Shown: positions 34,340 through 45,399 of the stretch, piece after piece
Layout of the letters: the number at the start of each line of letters is the position of its first letter
Numbering within the stretch: position 1 is the first letter of the stretch
Source of the DNA: Linnemannia schmuckeri
Taxonomy: Eukaryota > Mortierellomycota > Mortierellomycetes > Mortierellales > Mortierellaceae
Length of the DNA: 64,000 nt
Direction: 5' to 3'
Assembly: GCA_029449235.1 (NCBI GenBank)
Contig: JANATG010000001.1
Coordinates: forward strand, 186,001-250,000
Notes under the pieces: model-generated
Database searches by the model: none
The model's input: the letters and a program-made list of their open reading frames with translations, nothing else
Told to the model about the DNA's origin: nothing
Program-made: the position numbers and the translations under genes

Positions 34340-37300
34340 CTACTGTCTACGGTTCCTGAGGGTCGCGTCAGAGTCCTGCTTCTCATTGTCGGTAGCAGCC
34401 TTCTTGGACTTCTTAACCTCGTACCCCTGGTATCCCTCAGGGTTAGCGTCCCTGATGAGTTTCAAGAAGACCTCCTCCAACGACGTCTGCGAGATACCGT
34501 AACCATGCACCAGTGGCTCTGCATGTTCGTTCTGTCCTAGATGAACAGGCACAGGACCAGGAGCTGCAGAAATCTGAATCTCGCTGGAAGGTAAAGGCAA
34601 GGGCGTGTTACGTCCACTATTGGCATTCGACCCCTGTGCAGAGCCAGCAGGGCGAACAGAGGAACTGGTTCCGCCATCAACAGTCTCGAGCCACTTGACC
34701 AGTCCAGGAATACTGCTCATCGACGTTGGTGGGAACTGATACAGCAAGGCGCCGGCAGAGTCGTCCTTGAGGATACAGCCAGGAACGCGCGACTCGATCT
34801 GAGACTTAACATACTCGGTGTTGGCGGGGTCGGTCATCAACGAGATACGATATCCAGCGCCAAACTTGTTCTTGAGGTGGATCGAGTTTCCGATAGCGCG
34901 AAGGCGTCCGTGAGCCATGACACAGATGCGGTCTCCAAGAATGTCAGCCTCCTCCATCGAGTGAGTTGTCAAAATAATTATGCGTCCCTGCTTAAACTTT
35001 TCAATAAACGACCACACATGGCGACGGTTCGTCGGGTCCATTCCTATTTGAAAAATGGGAGTAATTGATGTCAAGGCAAGGGCTTAATGCCTCCAAGTAG
35101 CAATAATAAAATCAGCTAAGGCGACACAACGTACCAGTGGTAGGCTCGTCCAAAAAGATAATCTTAGGGTCACCGAGGGTAGAGATGACCATGGAGAGAC
35201 GTCTTTTCATTCCGCCAGAGTAGGTATGCGACAGCTTGTCCTTGACATTCCAGAGACGAACGGCGTTCAGACGCTCCTCGGTTAGGCGTGGGATCTCCTC
35301 CTTAGGCACGTTCTTCAGTCCAGCATAGAGTTGAATGTGCTCCTTAGCAGTCAGATCGTCGAACAAAATGTCGTGCTGAGGGCAAACTCCCATCATCGAG
35401 CGAATCTCTGCCATCTCCGAGTTCATCGACAGTCCGTAAAAGGTAGCATCTCCTCCAGTCGAGCGCGTCAATCCCGACAGCATGTTCATAGTAGTTGACT
35501 TTCCAGCACCGTTCTGTCCCAAAAGTGCCAATAGCTTGCCCTCCTGCAAAGTCAGGCACAGATCCTTGACAGCAATCTTGTCCAGAGGACTCTTCCTGAA
35601 GGATGACTCACGGAAAACCTTTTGCAAGTTGCAAATTCTGGCGGCGGTCTCAAAGTTGCTGTCCAAAGCCAAGCCTCTCTCAACCGTGACATCCTCATCA
35701 TCCTCATCCTCAACTGGGAGATCCGAACGATCCTTGCCCATCTTAACCATGTAAGCGTCACGCTTGGCCTTATTGGCTTGCTGGGCGGCGATCCAGTCGT
35801 GTGTCGAGAGCTTGTTGCGGATGTTCAGGCCGTAGAAAGAAGGGTCGAGGAAGAATAGAGGATGGCGCTTGTTTCCGTAATCGTCGGCGACGACCTGGTC
35901 AAAGTAGAGTGTGAGGATGGCAAAGACTCCGATGTTCATCAACAGCAAGTACCACGACTGGATGGGGGCTGGGACGTCGGGGTGGCGGGTCCTGTAGGTG
36001 TCATAGGTAGGGGTATAGGAGGTGGGGATCTTGTCGTAAAGGTTGTTCCAGTGGAAACCAGGGCCGGGAATGTAGGTCGAGGTCAAGAGATCGAAACGGC
36101 CGGACGAGAACAAGGACATGTCGAGGAAGATCTTGCCAAAGTTAAAAAAAGGGATAAACATGAGGCAGTACTTGCCGGCGACTGAGGTTCCCTCGTCGTA
36201 CCAGATGTAACCGACAAACGAGTTGGAAAAGACCATGCTCTGAAAGAGGAGACCGATGATGAACAAAAAGATTCCGATCAAGATGGCGGTCCTAGAGGCC
36301 TTAACCATGGTGGTGATCCAGAAAGCCATGGTCACCATCGCCAATCCGAAAAGGAAGAAGGTAATGACCAATGCACCAAAGTTAGAGTTCTTGAAGACCG
36401 AGAATCCAAAGGCGATGCCAAATCCGCAAATGACTACCGCGCTGATGAGGACCAGGAGAGCATTGGAAAGCCACCACGAGAACCAATAGACCAGTGTTTT
36501 AAGACCCATCATCTGCATACTGTGGCGCAGATGGAGCTCCTTTTCCATGACAATTTGGTTGAGGACACAGATAAAGATGACCATCATGGAGCAGAAAAAG
36601 AACATGGCGCCGAGACTAGAGACGACCTGGTCGCTGGCAAGCAATGGAGGCACTTTGGGGAAATCTTTGAGACGAGCATTGAGGTTGGCAGAAGTACCCT
36701 CGGCAATTTGGAGAATGGCCTCGTCAACAGCGCGGGTGAACGAAAGGAGGGAGTCGCCGAAGGGATCGGTTCCGTTAGCAGAGGTCGTAAAGTTAAACCA
36801 GGTCTGGTAGACATAGTTCTTGGGAGGACCCTCAACAATTGAAAACTCGATACCGAAGCGGGTGGTGTTAGGATTCTGGAGCGAGTACTTGTAGATGAAG
36901 TCGCCGTTAGGAACAGGGACGAGGCCGAGGGTGGTAGTGGGAAGGGTGTTGAGATCCGATGCAGAGAATGCGTTGGCAAAGGCGAGGTCAACGGTGGGTT
37001 CACGGACTTTGTTGTTGTTGCTGACAGTGGTGAGAATCTGGCGAATCTCGGGGGTGTCGGGTGTGAACATGACGTTAATGCAAGCATCCTTTGGTGTCCG
37101 CCCCTGAATTGAGAATGGAGGGATACCACAGAGTCCGTTAGTACAGGAAGGATGAATATCGATTTTCAAGGAGACATTAAACATGATGATGAGCATGTTT
37201 ACCTGGCAGGTGTCGATACCAGGGAGGGTCCATGACTCAGGGTGGTAATTAGACTGTAGTTGACGCGAGGTGTCGGCCTTTTGGAGGACCCAGAGGAGGA

Positions 37301-37735
37301 AGAGAAAGAGGATGGGACCCAGCAGGGTCTGAGCAAAAGTCGATCTTCTGTATCGGAGCTATATGTTGATAAGTATGTAAATCCATGCAATTACATGTTC
37401 AGGTTCAGGTCTGAGCGTCGGGGTCGTATCTTTATTCTTCATTTCATTTCATCTGAGTAACCAGATCAAGGCGAATAAAGAATCCTATTATTCTCCCTCA
37501 GGTACGGCATAGAATATAGATGTGTTTTTGTTACCTGGAGAATAGTGTTGCGACGGAGCATGGTACCGAGCTGGCGAAAGCCTATGACGATTCCATTCTG
37601 ATAGGAAAAATCTTGTTCCGCGACAGAGTGGATATTGAGGGCGGTAGCAGGTTGCTTTTGCTTTTTGGTGGTTGAATGCACTGCTGCTGTTGCTCCTCGT
37701 CCTGTTGAGTCGTGATTAGTCTCCTGGATGGACAT
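34340..37735 (-). CDS. ABCA-subfamily half transporter
   Basis: Four exons: 37735-37535, 37358-37203, 37103-35135 and 35043-34340, giving 1009 residues. A hydrophilic N-terminus precedes the first membrane helix (LLGPILFLFLLWVL). A large extracytoplasmic loop follows (about 90-290), then a block of about five to six helices (290-520), with HLRHSMQMMGLK and WWLSN typical of the ABCA (ABC-2) fold. The nucleotide-binding domain is C-terminal: Walker A GQNGAGKST, Q-loop VCPQHDILFDDLT, signature YSGGMKRRLS, Walker B IIFLDEPTTG and H-loop THSMEEAD. One TMD plus one NBD makes it a half transporter that probably dimerises. ABCA proteins usually move lipids; the substrate here is unknown. Intron 2 (37202-37104) is 99 nt and stop-free in frame, so retention would insert 33 residues. 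Confidence 0.9.
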
Positions 37736-37739
37736 TGTA

Positions 37740-39480
37740 TGTGCCTTCTTTTGATCGAGGGATGAGTGAGGAGTGAATGGCAGTTAAGGTTGTTGTTGTA
37801 AGATTCTACTAGAGTGTTGACCTCCACATGAGAATAGGGGTATAGAGAGAGCGAGTGTATGAGTGCAAGTGGAATGAGAGAACGGGTGTCGTTAAAGAAA
37901 AGGAGAATGGAGAATGAACAAAGGGAGAGGAAAAATATGAGGTGAGAAAAGAGAGGTGAGGGGATGGGTAATTGTGAGTTGACAATTGGCCCGATGGAAT
38001 GAGAAGAAGGAGTGATGAGAAGGAAGAGAAGAGGCAGAGGAGAGGAGGGAAGTGAGCAAAGAAGTGCGACAAAAAGAAAAGAACAAAAGGTGGCAATTGA
38101 GTCCATATTATTTTCCGATGGACCGCTGCTGCTGCTGCGACGATGCGACTCTGCGTATTGTTGTTAGAGTGTCTCGATCGCATTTCGTGAAGGTGTACAC
38201 GCACTCGTATGCAGTATGCAGGGCACATACACAGACATACAGCCCCCTGTCCTATCCCGCCGTTACCGATAAAGAACGAAGGCTAAAGCTGTCGACTTTT
38301 CTTTTTCTTCTCTCTTCCTTTTTTTATTCGCCTCTCTTTTCATGGTTGATCGTCCATTCCTTCCTTATCCTTGGCACTTCCTCATTCATAGAAGTAGAAG
38401 ATACTCCAACGACAAAGATACAAAAGTGCATTACATCCAAGTAGCCTTCTCCCGGAGTATCCTTCGCGACCAACCTTCGCTTTTTTTTTTTTTTTTGCGA
38501 CAACAACGATCGATTAAAACCCATATCGCACATTATCAGAACTGTGGCCTGAGACTCAGCCCGGAGAAGGACACACAAAACCGCAAAAATTATTTCGCGT
38601 ACTGGGGGTGAATAACAAAGTGCTCTCGACTTTAACAGATAGACAAACCTGCTTGTCCGCACTGGGCAATTATTATTACTTCTCTTGTTGACCCACAACC
38701 GTGTGAGCACCATAACCACCACCCTGGATAGATTTAGCCCTTCTTCTTCAATTGAACTGGACCACCAAATTTCTCATACCCGCGAGTCTACAGCCTTTTG
38801 CTTCTTGGCAAAAAGCACTTTTACTGTCATCACTGCTGCCATGCGCATACGCACTACTACAGCACCACGTCTCACCCTCGGCCTTAGGCAGGGTCTGGCC
38901 CTCTGTCTCTCATCTTTTCACTGTGCATAGTCGACCCCTGTTCCTGTTGCGTTTGCGTAGTCAAATATGTTCCGCCCCCTTTTTCCATGGACCCTGGATA
39001 AAAAAAAATGTCTTGGCCACAGCCTTAATTGTTCCTGTTCTGCTGCGTAGAGAATTGACTGTTTGGATGTCGACTTCTTTTCTTTCATCAACTTGCAAAT
39101 GTTTGCTGCTCCCAGGTGTCCCTATCATGATAGAGCAAGAAAAGCAGAATAGAATTCATAGAAGCCTTTAACACAAAAACAAAAAAAAAACCCCCCGTCA
39201 TCTTCATTTTTCGCAGTTGAGCGAAATGGCCCCTTGGAGATGTTTTTTTATTACAAGGCGATGATAACAGTTGTTTGTGCTCTCTTGTATTGTTGTTCGT
39301 TGTTTGTCCAATGGATGTTTGTGGTTCTGCCATGGGCGAAACCTTTTTTTTCGTCCCTCAGATTCGGTTGGCCAGCGCCCCTTAACCATTAAATGGAATC
39401 TGAGTAAATAGGAGTGATCTAACAAAATTTTTTTGTTTTTTCTGTCTCTTCCTCAAAAGAATAAAAAAAAACCTTCCAAA
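37740..39480. other. ABC transporter promoter side and spacer
   Basis: 37840-38060 is purine-rich on plus (pyrimidine-rich leader for the minus-strand transporter). The remainder has only short low-complexity frames. No gene supported. Confidence 0.4.
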
Positions 39481-39482
39481 GA

Positions 39483-40310
39483 ATGCCTTCCAGCAAAAGC
39501 CGTCCCACAAGCATCAAGGAGCGCGCCTACTCAATTAGCTCTGCAACAATTTACTCTGTACAACGCCTCTCAGTAGCACGCAGCGGTCGGTGTCATTTTT
39601 CAAGCCCAAGAGGAACAGGCTGGCCACGGGGGTCGTTGTCGAGGAGTTTATCGTGGGCAGCTTCAAAAACCCGGCGATCAGTAAGAGTTCAAACTACGGA
39701 AACGGGCAAGGGTGTCCACATTCTGAAGAACCATGATATCGGAGTTAATGGGGTTGTTTACCCCTTCAGTGGGAACTAGCTGGCTTCTTATAGTCATGAT
39801 GCGGGGATTCGGAATTGGTGCCCATGACAGGCGCACAGATATTTGTTCTCGAACACTCAACCCCAGTCCGTCAGACGATGCATATTCCAGATGATCAGAA
39901 TCTGATCACGGTCTCGTCGGGCGTAGAGGTCCCTCGTCGCTGGGACCCGAAGACAAGTGAGCAGATTTTGTCCAGTCCCAAAAAATTGTCAATGGTGGGC
40001 TCATCTGGTCACTCTCACAGGATGAGAGTCTGATTGCTGAAGGACACGGAGATGAATCTTCCGCCTGTGGGACATTTCTTCACCCTCCCAGTGCAAGAAA
40101 GTAGTTCGATCGAATATTGGACTCATGGTCTAGATCCTGTGGCGCCAGACTGTTGAGGATGGGTTGTTGTTGGTGACGCTAGAGTTTGGGTCGGTAAGGG
40201 TTTGGAGGGTTGTGAAGGAAGGTATCTGGTCTTGCGTTCGGGATTGGTGTCGAATGAGTTGAATCTGGAAGATGCTACATTGAAGCACGCTGCGGCACTT
40301 TGAATAAAGA
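39483..40310 (+). pseudogene. WD40-repeat protein pseudogene
   Basis: WD40 signatures appear in order but in shifting frames. A GVHILKNHDIGVNGVVY...SGN block meets a TAG at 39777-39779 and continues LASYSHDAGIR.W, the core of a WD blade. After a frame change, TGAQIFVLEHSTPVR and DDQNLITVSSG..V.RRWDPKTSEQ form the next blade. After another change near 40060, FRLWDISSPSQCKKVV gives a third blade. At least one nonsense codon and two frame changes mean no full product. The source gene was probably a multi-blade scaffold; its N-terminal partner domain is not visible. Confidence 0.6.
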
Positions 40311-40554
40311 AAAAAATGTGTAAATCTGAAGGACTAACAGAAAAGTTTATATGTAGGTACGTGTGAATGTGTGTTGTATGGCTTCTGTCTATAGTGAATA
40401 ACATCGCCGCTCATTCTTCCTCTTCACTTCATCGAAATGGTTTGCCCACCATCCACCCAACACTACTACTACTATCATTATCCAGGCACGGTTCCAAAAC
40501 ATTTCTCAAATTACACTTTCACCAACACCTAGGCCTCCACGAACACCCGTATCA

Positions 40555-40800
40555 CTACCAAAAACCACCGTTTCCACCAAGGCCGCCGTTTCGACTAACA
40601 CTAGCGTCTCCACCCAGGACACCAACATGCACACTTCCACAAACTCCTCTAGTAACTCCTATGTCACCGCCTGAAACGAGGCCATCATTTAATGCCAGAC
40701 TTTTAGGCACGAGTGAGGCAGGAGCCGGTAGGACAGAGCGAATAGAGAGGAGTGCGATTATCGACAAGATCACCAATATGATGGTGGATGCGAACTTCAT
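40555..40800 (-). CDS. Short Gly-rich secreted peptide (candidate)
   Basis: An 81-residue frame from an ATG at 40800. Residues 1-26 form a strong signal peptide (MKFASTIILVILSIIALLS..., cut after LPAPA). The mature part is rich in Gly, Val and Ser, with one Cys and several Gly-Gly pairs near the end. A competing plus-strand frame of 151 codons covers the same DNA but lacks such order. I favour the minus strand because of the signal peptide. No family recognised. Confidence 0.4.
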   Translation of the reverse strand: MKFASTIILVILSIIALLSIRSVLPAPASLVPKSLALNDGLVSGGDIGVTRGVCGSVHVGVLGGDASVSRNGGLGGNGGFW

Positions 40801-40914
40801 GTTTTTTTTTCAAGGAAGATAAAGGGGAGAAGCGAGGGACTGGGGTGATGGGATTGTAGGAATCCACATCAAATGTTTTGAAGAGAATTTGGGAGCGAAG
40901 AAATAAAAGATGCT

Positions 40915-40940
40915 AAAAAAAAAAAAAAAAAAAAAAAAAA
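40915..40940. repeat. A26 homopolymer
   Basis: Uninterrupted A26, just upstream of the small secreted-peptide candidate on its own (minus) strand. Confidence 0.9.
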
Positions 40941-41284
40941 CTATGTGAGAACGATGAATATGGGACAAGATAGGTTTTACAACGTGTCAAAAAATTCCTC
41001 GATCCATTACTTCTCAAGGAAGGCGCGTTTAGTGATCAGGGCATTGAAATAAGCGACACAACGGTAATTGATGCAGTAGCCCACAGCCGACATTGAACTA
41101 AAAAAAAAACCTTCCTTCCGCGTTCTCTTTTCCAACGAGGATGCTGTGATGCCTACGCAATATCCTCTTTTTTTCCTCGCGAGTGCAACCACCAAAAAAA
41201 AAAAAAAACAATCTCACGAATAAGAGACAACTGTATTTGGCCATATAAACTGGATCCTCGAGGCTGAAAAATCCCTCGATAAGT

Positions 41285-42490
41285 TCAGCGAATGGTACTT
41301 TGGTCGATTCCAACAGCAGAACTACTCCTCTCATGGCGATCCATGATCCCTCGGTGACCACTATCTTCACCGCGTCGCCTCGTCCTTCCTACGCGCCGCT
41401 CTCCTCCTCTTCCTCCCCCTTCTTCCCTATTTGTAACATCTGCTGCCTCTACTAGAAGGTCTTCAGGATCACTATCATGATAATAATCTACTCCTTCAAT
41501 CCTCGAAGCCCACTCCTGGGCACGTGCACGCATCCGCATCAACGGACTCGAAGGTGGAGGCCTCTGCTGATACAACTGATTTTGACTCTGCGATTGGAAC
41601 TGATACTGGTGTTGGCGATGGTGTCGATGTTGGTGGAGTGAATGATCTTCTAGAGTAGCAGCTTCCAATGCCACCTCAAGCTGCCCAGACCCTGCTCCAT
41701 CTTCCGGACTCTGCTCTCGACTATTGTTGTCTATAGACGTCGGAGAAGTCGTAAAGTGCCCCGGAGATCCACCAATGCCAACACCCCTATCCGTCAAGGA
41801 CGATAAAGGCGACAAGGAATTCGAAACCGAAACAGAACTAGACGACATGATCTGAGGAAGCGGTGGGCCACGGTACTCCGAAGTCCCCCTCCGTCTGTTC
41901 AACAGCGTCGATGTGCTATAACTGTTATTGCTATTCCCGTCCCGATCCGAAGAGCGGTTATTGCTATTGTTGATGTTGTGGATGTTGTGAGTGATATGGT
42001 TATGAGAGTTACTAAGGATGATTGTTGAGTCTGGACTGATCGAGTGTCGGAACCGGTAATCCGGCAGTAGAGTATCAATGTATCCCGAATAATCAATAGC
42101 GTTGTCAATTTCTCCTGTTGTCGTTGTTGTACTTGCAAATGGAGAAGAAGTGGATGAAGATGTGAGTTGGTTGTAGAGTTCTTGACGACGTGTTTGACGG
42201 ATGGCTGATCCGAGACGGATGATGTGGCGGTGGCGACATTCAGGGCATTGACAGTCTGCAGCCAGACATATATTCGACCGTTCTAGGAAGAATAAAGAAG
42301 AGAGAACGTATGTGCGTGCATGTGAGATAGAGATTGCAGAGAAGTGGAGGAGGAGGAGAGGTGTATGTTTGTAAATTAGTTAGCTGGTTAACTAACAAAA
42401 AGAAAAAATGTTTGGTTTGTTGTTGTTGTTGCTGTTGTTGTTGTTACCTTGGTCCGCATCGACTTCGTTCACAGGGATGGGGATACCCAT
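41285..42490 (-). CDS. Orphan protein with N-terminal Cys/His cluster and low-complexity body
   Basis: Two exons: 42490-42448 and 42282-41285, joined in phase 1, 346 residues. The splice gives a compact N-terminus (MGIPIPVNEVDADQ) running into a Cys/His cluster at about residues 19-33 (CLAADCQCPECRHRHI), with C-X4-C-X-C-X2-C spacing and nearby His, which could bind zinc. A short basic helix follows (IRQTRRQELYNQL). The rest is Ser/Asn/Gln-rich and probably disordered, with a His/Gln-rich run (about 225-250), an AQEWASRIEGVDYYHD segment and an Arg/Gly-rich end. Acceptor TTCCTAG and donor GTAACA are reasonable. Not recognised; location and role unknown. Confidence 0.65.
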
Positions 42491-43089
42491 TATTGTTGTC
42501 AGAGCAACGCACAAAATGGAAGGGTGAGAAAGCACGAAAGCAGGAAATCCAAAAAGAAATGAGTATGGTAAAGTAAATAACGAGGCAGGAGGTGAATTGA
42601 AAAAGAAGACAGAAAAAAAAGAGGGTGTTACTTTGCACAGATCGCCCCCAAAACAACCTAAGGAAAAGGGATCGACGATAGAAAAAGTGTCCCTCTTTCT
42701 TTTCGTGTGTTTGGGCCCGACACACAGACCATCACCCATCACTCACTCAGCCCGGACTAACTGTATGAGAAAACAACAAACACTTCCCGGCGATTTTCAA
42801 ATCGTGTCTTGACATTCACGTTCAGTCCACATTAGAATATACATACACCCACTCGTACACACATTGCACCAAACAACCAAGAATAGTTCAAAAGGCACAG
42901 CCTTTTTTATTAATATAATAATGTAATATTAGGATTAGAAATTATGGGTAGGGTCATTAGTGTCGTAAGTAGAGTGGGTGTGGTGGTTGGATCGCACTAT
43001 ACTGCTTTGCTTTTTTTTTTGCTTCGCTTGTTATCATATTGATATTTGTTGTTGCCTTTTATAACTTTTTTTGCGCCTGGTAGATCCTC

Positions 43090-43404
43090 TCAAAAGTCAA
43101 TGAAGGCAGTAGGGGCAGGAACAGGGGATGCAGCCTTCTTCGCTTCGAGGGTTTCTTTCGCCTCATGGATACCACGCATCACGATGAGCTTGACCCAGGT
43201 CTCGAGTTGCTGACGACCCAGTTCGGTCTGCTTGACAATGTCGATTGGCTTAAATGAGCCTTGGTCGATCTTGAATTCTAGACGGAACTTGCACGCCCTA
43301 CACACACATTCAAAATGAGCGAGAACACATTGTTAGGGAGGTGTTCCATCTGTTGTTTGTGTTTTTTTCTTGACAGAATCAGGGAGCATATGAAGCAGGA
43401 GGAG

Positions 43405-43441
<37 letters not shown>

Positions 43442-45392
43442 GAGACTTACTGGATCAAGAAGCGCCAGTTGTCGGCACCGCGCCAGGTACGGGTGGTGTC
43501 TTCATGAACCTTGTCAACGACTCCGAAGGGCATGTTGGTGAGACGAATGAAGGCATTAAACACCATGCATATCACATATCCATCGCTACATTTTAACGCA
43601 ATTAAGGAAGGAAGCAATGCAGGGTTAGTTTGTGGAACAACACGAATGATTCCGTGCATGTTACGTTTCTAAATATAGATGAGGCGACAGAAATGAGGAG
43701 AAGTGTGGTACATACCTAAGGGCGTTCAAGAAGGCCGTCTTGTCGACAGATGGAGATGGGAGCGAGTCGCGAGTCGCGGGCTTGAAGAACTCGAGGAATG
43801 CATGGCAGCGGTCTATGTGTGCAATAACCATCGTCATTACCGTGATAATAGAAAGGGTAGCTGGTTAGTCTGTGTTCGTCCAATTTAACAAAGAATTGCG
43901 ATGGGATCATGAGCCGGCAATGCAGGCCTGCATTTCCTCCCTCCTTAGAAGTACACTCACCCAAAGAGATCTGCTCTCCTTCCTTAGTCGTCCACTCATC
44001 ATCATTGATCCACTTGGGCAAAGCAGTAGTAGCCTCAAAGCCATCATTACTCGAACTCGACATTAGCAATTGCTCCAGCCGGGTTGCAATCTTCTCGACC
44101 TGGGGCTTGAAGAGATGTTCTTGGACAATGGCAAGGTACTTCTTCATCTCTGCCCGCTCGGCCTCTAGATCACCGAAACTGAGCCGCGCATAGCAATAGT
44201 CCTCTGGGTGGTTCATCTCGTTCTCAGAGTCCAAGACCCGGTTATCATGTTCCATGAGCGACAACATTTCGATGACAGACAGCGCCGCCTGACGATGGAT
44301 GGTCAGTGCCGAGGCCGAGAGGACAGGTGCATGCATGGAGTATGTCCTGATAGACGAGATGGCCTTGGTCGAGGACTCGAGCAAAGCCAACATGTCGACA
44401 GAAATGTTATCGTATCGGTGTTGTTGCTGTGTATTGAGTGAGCTGCTCGAGAACTCCTTGCCGTGTCCCAATTGACGTGACATATCGTTGTCGTCGACAG
44501 ATATGGGTGAGTCCAATGGTGTATGGTCGTGATGCAGCTGTCCAATACTCGAGTGTGCTGAGGGTGAAGGATAGCTGATGATGCCCCAGATCTCCAAAAC
44601 CTGTTGGATGTCCTCGTAGCAGTTCCTCAACAAGACCTCTGGGCTGGGTGACATCAATCCTGCGCGGGGTCCGATCGAGTCGACGAAGCTCATCTTAGCA
44701 AAGTCAAAGTTCAATATTCTATTATAAAAACAAGGGAGAGAATAGGTCAGACCACTATGCAGATAGCATACACATCCTTGAGCAGGGAAGGCATGACGTT
44801 CGAGCGGAAAAATATTCAAGGAGGTTTGCTTGCTGTTGCATCATTGTGTGTGTATGGTGCCTTTGCCTTTTGCTGTCGTTGTTGCTGTTTAATGCAATGC
44901 GCACCCATGCTCAAGGCAATGCACAACAATACAAAAAAAGAGCGCATTTGGGACACAAAACAACAAAACTTACCCCTCGCAGATGGCCCCGCCAGAGGCA
45001 TAGTATTTTTGAAGGTATGTGATGGATCCCAATGCCCGGATGCTGGCTCTTTTCCTGGCGCTGTCCGACAGCTGTCTCATTTGTCTATTTTTTGTCATTC
45101 CCGGACAATGCGAGGAAAAAAAGAATAAAAGAAACGAATAATGGATGTAAGTACAGTAGACAAGAGGAGCCACATTAAACCGCATGGGTCAAGGTTACCC
45201 TCAATGCATTGACCATGGCAATGCGTATGCGTGTATGTATGAGAGAGAGAGAGAGCGACATTCTTTTCTTGGTACTCCTTGCGCATTGGTTGGCGATGCA
45301 ACATCTTCTTTCCCGGGTCAAATACTTTTCTGTCCCTTTTGTGACACGTACCTTGGCTTGACGTATCCTTCGGCAAACTTGAGTGCGCTCAT
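43090..45392 (-). CDS. Orphan protein with calponin-homology-like C-terminal domain
   Basis: Six exons: 45392-45352, 45084-44974, 44718-43961, 43812-43716, 43585-43451 and 43297-43090, giving 449 residues. All five junctions keep frame with good GTAAGT/GTACGT/GTGAGT donors and TAG acceptors. The two short 5' exons (MSALKFAEGYVKPR, then a basic block ending YYASGGAICEG) are joined by frame continuity. The middle (about 60-290) is helical with Ser-rich insertions and an AERAEMKKYLAIVQE block. The C-terminus (about 315-425) resembles a calponin-homology domain: FLNALRDGYVICMVFN, FGVVDKVHEDT, WRGADNWRFLIQACKFR, then a final helix. CH domains commonly bind actin or signalling partners; single copies need not. 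Family and role are otherwise unknown. Confidence 0.7.
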
Positions 45393-45399
45393 TCTAGAT

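Noticed and set aside
40367..40822. Plus-strand frame of 151 codons
   Set aside because: Opposite the signal-peptide candidate on minus; composition is Pro/Thr/His low complexity.
41007..41096. Exon-like minus-strand stretch (TTTTTTAG acceptor, then about 29 codons ending in AFLEK and a stop)
   Set aside because: No partner exon could be joined in a convincing frame; it lies in the 3' region of the 42490 gene.
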